From positions 1 to 7,303 of the forward strand of contig JAUXDP010000157.1 of the NCBI GenBank assembly GCA_030618325.1: DNA of 7,303 nucleotides, written 5' to 3'. Below are positions 4,899-7,303 of the stretch, piece by piece. Origin of the DNA: Methylococcaceae bacterium. GTDB taxonomy: Bacteria > Pseudomonadota > Gammaproteobacteria > Methylococcales > Methylomonadaceae. Position 1 is the stretch's first letter. Each line of letters starts with the position of its first letter. The notes under the pieces are model-generated. The model saw nothing but the letters and a program-made list of their open reading frames with translations, was not told the origin of the DNA and searched no databases. The position numbers and the translations under genes are program-made.

Positions 4899-4991
4899 AT
4901 ACCAATCCCAATAAGTTTGTATTTAAATTCTCCTCATCCTCGCCTTCTCCAGCAGGAGAAGGAATATAGGAGAACTTATTGGGATTGGTAT
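4899..4991. mobile_element. Element D: 93-bp MITE-like element with 19-bp perfect inverted ends
   Basis: ATACCAATCCCAATAAGTT (4899-4917) and its exact complement (4973-4991) bound 93 bp of non-coding sequence. These ends differ from those of A, B and C. The interior has the stem CCTTCTCC/GGAGAAGG with an AGCA loop (4943-4962), preceded by CTCCTCATCC, which is the hairpin module also found in A and C. No convincing flanking duplication is visible. It lies between the divergent barrel and peptidase genes and may come from a different transposon family. Confidence 0.65.
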
Positions 4992-5077
4992 AACTCATCA
5001 TCTCTTGTTTGTAACAACAAAGAATAATACAAATATGACTTAATCTACGGTTAACCCACTCAATAAACAGGAACTTA

Positions 5078-5108
5078 TTGCAGAAGCAGCCATAATGTTT
5101 ACTATGTT
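5078..5108 (+). promoter_or_regulatory. Weak candidate promoter of the peptidase gene
   Basis: TTGCAG (5078-5083) and TATGTT (5103-5108) are 19 bp apart, which is longer than ideal, and AAAAT follows. It is the best pair I see between element D and the ATG at 5200, but the match is poor. Confidence 0.25.
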
Positions 5109-5199
5109 AAAATGACGAACATACTCTGAATCATGCATAAGAAATGCTTGATTTGGGTACAAAAACTAAACAAGGAAAAAACATCAGCAAACGCAAAAA

Positions 5200-6204
5200 A
5201 TGCAACAAGACAGTCTCTTAAATATTCGAACTGGAATTTTGCTAACCTTTCTTTTCATATGCTTACTGCTTTTAAACAGTTGTTTAAAGAATACAACCGA
5301 AAATATGGAATCGACCATTAGCCACCTGGTGAATCAGGTTTCCAGGGATAATATTAAAAATCATATCAGGGCGCTAACCCAAGAGGGTTCGCGATTCACG
5401 AATGAAGAAAAAGCCTCTATTTCTAAATACATCAACAATCAACTTGAAAGTTTTGGTTATGAAGTACAGAGTATCAAAACCCAAGATACCCTGAATCTGG
5501 TGGCAGAACTGCGTGGTACGGTTACCTCTAACAACATTTTTGTAGTGGCTGGGCACTACGATACTGTCGAAGATTCACCAGGAGCTGATGACAATGCCAG
5601 TGCCGTAGCGGGAATGTTAGAAATAGCCCGTGTGTTAGCTAAAACTTCCCTAGTGACTACTGTTCAGTTTGTGGCCTTTGACAATGAGGAAAAGGAACTG
5701 CTAGGTAGCGGCTTATATGTCCAATCCTTAAAAGACCAAGGTAAGGAAGTCATTGGCATGATCTCACTGGAGATGATTGCTTATACCTGTGGAAATTGTC
5801 AGATACCATTTTCCGATATTAAGGACTGCTTGAATGTTCAACCAGAAGGCATAGCGACTGGCGATTTCATAGGTATTGTAGGAAACACCCATTCAAAGCA
5901 CATGATCAGCGATTTTAGAAATGCTGCCGAAAACTACGTGCCCGCTCTTAAATTTGTTAGCGCTGAGGTTGCAGGTAATGGCTCATGCTTTGCAAGTACC
6001 CGGCGCAGTGATCATGCATCCTTTTGGGATTTAAACTACCCAGCAATTATGATAACGGACACTGCCAATTTCAGAAATCCCAATTACCACAAAGAAACAG
6101 ATACCTTGGATACGCTTGACCTAGAATTCGCAACCCAGGTGGTTAAAGCCACATTGGCAACTGTGATTAGTACTGCTAATACTCCACGCTCTCAGCTTCA
6201 GTAG
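5200..6204 (+). CDS. M28-family zinc aminopeptidase, lipoprotein
   Basis: The product has 334 residues. Residues 11-27 are hydrophobic and run into LNSC, a lipobox-like motif with Cys28 as the lipidation site. Leu at +2 would not retain it in the inner membrane, so an outer-membrane lipoprotein facing the periplasm is likely. M28 metal and catalytic motifs follow in order: GHYDTV (His119), ADDNASA (Asp131), DNEEKE (Glu163 as general base, Glu164 as ligand), SLEMIAY (Glu191) and YHKETDT (His297), with the conserved SDHASFW (His272). Two zinc ions would hydrolyse N-terminal residues from peptides. A local cysteine cluster (197, 200, 210) and Cys263 are unusual extras. Start: a stop codon at 5167 leaves ATG 5200 as the only ATG ahead of the signal sequence. 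AAGGA (5172-5176) is 23 bases away, too far for an effective ribosome binding site, so initiation may be weak. The gene is convergent with prfC, 46 bp apart, with no clear terminator between. Confidence 0.9.
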   Translation: MQQDSLLNIRTGILLTFLFICLLLLNSCLKNTTENMESTISHLVNQVSRDNIKNHIRALTQEGSRFTNEEKASISKYINNQLESFGYEVQSIKTQDTLNLVAELRGTVTSNNIFVVAGHYDTVEDSPGADDNASAVAGMLEIARVLAKTSLVTTVQFVAFDNEEKELLGSGLYVQSLKDQGKEVIGMISLEMIAYTCGNCQIPFSDIKDCLNVQPEGIATGDFIGIVGNTHSKHMISDFRNAAENYVPALKFVSAEVAGNGSCFASTRRSDHASFWDLNYPAIMITDTANFRNPNYHKETDTLDTLDLEFATQVVKATLATVISTANTPRSQLQ

Positions 6205-6250
6205 TAATTTTAACCTCTTTTACTCGGCCAGCATTGAAGCAAGCTAACAG

Positions 6251-7303
6251 CTACAACTCACGCGTCGCATTAAAATGAATTTCCGGCCAGCGTTCTTCTG
6301 TTAATTGCAGATTGACCCGACTTGTGGCCAAATAAACAAGAAACCCACCACCATCTTCAGCTAGGTTTTCGAATGCTTTCTTTTTGAATTCTTCAAGTTT
6401 TGCTGGATCATCTGAGGTTACCCAGCGTGCTGTTGTAATTGACACATTGTCATAGACACATTCGACATTATATTCAGTCTTTAACCGATGTGCGGTAACA
6501 TCAAACTGCAACACACCCACCGCCCCTAAAATCAGATCATTATTTTTCATAGGTTTGAATAATTGGGTAGCCCCTTCTTCCGTTAGTTGCACTAGGCCTT
6601 TTTGTAAGGCTTTGGAGCGTAGGGGATCTTTGAGTATGACTCGCCTGAATAATTCCGGGGCAAAATAAGGGATACCACCGAATTTGAGAGCTTCACCTTG
6701 GGTAAAGGTATCGCCTACCTGAATGGTCCCGTGATTGTGTAAGCCAATAATATCGCCAGAATAAGCTTCTTCTATATTTTTCCGGCTAGCTGCCTGAAAA
6801 GTAATGGCATTCCCGACCTGAATATTTTTGCCAAGTCGAACATGGTTAATTTTCATACCTTTATCAAATTTCCCAGAGCAAATGCGCAAAAAAGCGACGC
6901 GATCTCGATGTGCGGGATCCATGTTGGCTTGCACTTTAAAGACAAAGCCGGTGAATTTTGGTTCATCGGGCTCAACCGTGCGTTGTTCAGCTTCTCTGGC
7001 TTTGGGTGTTGGCGCATAATCAGCAAAGGCATCCAGTAATTCAAGAATCCCGAAATTATTGATCGCTGAGCCAAAAAACACCGGCGTTTGGGTGCCCGCT
7101 AAATATGCTTCCAGATTAAACTCATGACTGGCACCTTTAACCAGTTCAATTTCTTCCCGAAGCTCATCAGCCTGGTCTCCTAGCAGCTCATCCATCTTGG
7201 CCGAATCCAGCCCTTTTATCACTTCCCCTACTGCAATTTTCCCTCCATGAGTGGAGCTAAATAAATGGGTGGTATCAGTGTACAGATGATAAACACCTTT
7301 AAA
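6251..7303 (-). CDS. prfC: Peptide chain release factor 3 (RF3), C-terminal part; 5' end outside window
   Basis: RF3 is a translational GTPase of the cytoplasm that removes RF1 and RF2 from the ribosome after peptide release. The frame stays open to the window edge, giving 350 residues starting FKGVYHLY; the family is about 527-530 long, so roughly 180 N-terminal residues with the P-loop and other early GTPase motifs lie outside. Visible are the G5-like VFFGSAINNFG (fragment residues 75-85), the domain II region TGFVFKVQANMDPAHRDRVA (118-137) and LHNHGTIQVGDTFT (188-201), then the RF3-specific C-terminal domain (FAPELFRR, NNDLILGAVGVLQFDV, EYNVE) ending in TREL. The match to the enterobacterial protein I remember is close throughout, with no frameshift or missing motif. 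GTG 7222 is an internal Val, not a start. Its nearest neighbour, the peptidase gene, is convergent and probably unrelated. Confidence 0.97.
   Translation of the reverse strand, partial: FKGVYHLYTDTTHLFSSTHGGKIAVGEVIKGLDSAKMDELLGDQADELREEIELVKGASHEFNLEAYLAGTQTPVFFGSAINNFGILELLDAFADYAPTPKAREAEQRTVEPDEPKFTGFVFKVQANMDPAHRDRVAFLRICSGKFDKGMKINHVRLGKNIQVGNAITFQAASRKNIEEAYSGDIIGLHNHGTIQVGDTFTQGEALKFGGIPYFAPELFRRVILKDPLRSKALQKGLVQLTEEGATQLFKPMKNNDLILGAVGVLQFDVTAHRLKTEYNVECVYDNVSITTARWVTSDDPAKLEEFKKKAFENLAEDGGGFLVYLATSRVNLQLTEERWPEIHFNATREL

Noticed and set aside
361..4962. Repeated CCTTCTCC-type hairpins as a CRISPR array
   Set aside because: The copies are few, irregularly spaced, in both orientations and inside transposon-like elements; there are no regular spacers or cas genes.
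5133..5321. A 62-codon plus-strand frame starting MHKKCLIWV
   Set aside because: It overlaps the peptidase start in another frame; the peptidase frame has the lipobox and full catalytic motifs, while this one has no recognisable feature.
6205..6250. A bidirectional terminator between the convergent peptidase and prfC genes
   Set aside because: I found no stem with a T-run in these 46 bases.
6251..7222. RF3 as a complete 323-residue protein starting at GTG 7222
   Set aside because: The frame is open to the window edge and the residues upstream (FKGVYHLY...) also match RF3, so the gene is merely cut by the window.

Overview
The window looks like chromosome from a moderately AT-rich gammaproteobacterium. 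The peptide-chain release factor RF3 fragment is close to the enterobacterial protein as I remember it, and the secreted proteins have Gram-negative outer-membrane and lipoprotein signals. The many small palindromic elements would suit filamentous sulfur bacteria such as Beggiatoa or Thioploca, but this is a guess.

Layout, left to right. (1) Bases 93-1, minus strand: the first 31 codons of an unrecognised gene with a strong ribosome binding site. (2) 94-513: that gene's promoter region, with an operator of three half-sites, then a small palindromic mobile element (A) that places an intrinsic terminator behind the next gene. (3) 1998-514, minus: a secreted protein with a signal peptide, a beta-rich N-terminal module and four tandem C-terminal repeats. 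(4) 1999-3017: a long non-coding stretch with two small palindromes, mobile element B (perfect 18-bp ends, 11-bp target duplication), a second copy of the triple-half-site promoter, and a roughly 320-bp nested-palindrome element (C). (5) 4640-3018, minus: an outer-membrane protein combining an AMIN domain, a coiled coil and a beta-barrel. (6) 4641-5199: its promoter, a 16-codon mini-ORF and a fourth small element (D, 19-bp perfect ends). (7) 5200-6204, plus: an M28-family zinc aminopeptidase lipoprotein. (8) 7303-6251, minus: the C-terminal two thirds of RF3 (prfC), convergent with the peptidase and running off the window.

Three genes encode envelope or exported proteins, but nothing shows that they form one pathway. 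The most notable signals are non-coding. The first is a promoter module present twice, with identical spacing of three TACCYMCT half-sites and a conserved distance to a -10 box. The second is a set of small elements with IS4-like ends (A, B, C) that carry different hairpin cores, one of which also occurs in the unrelated element D.
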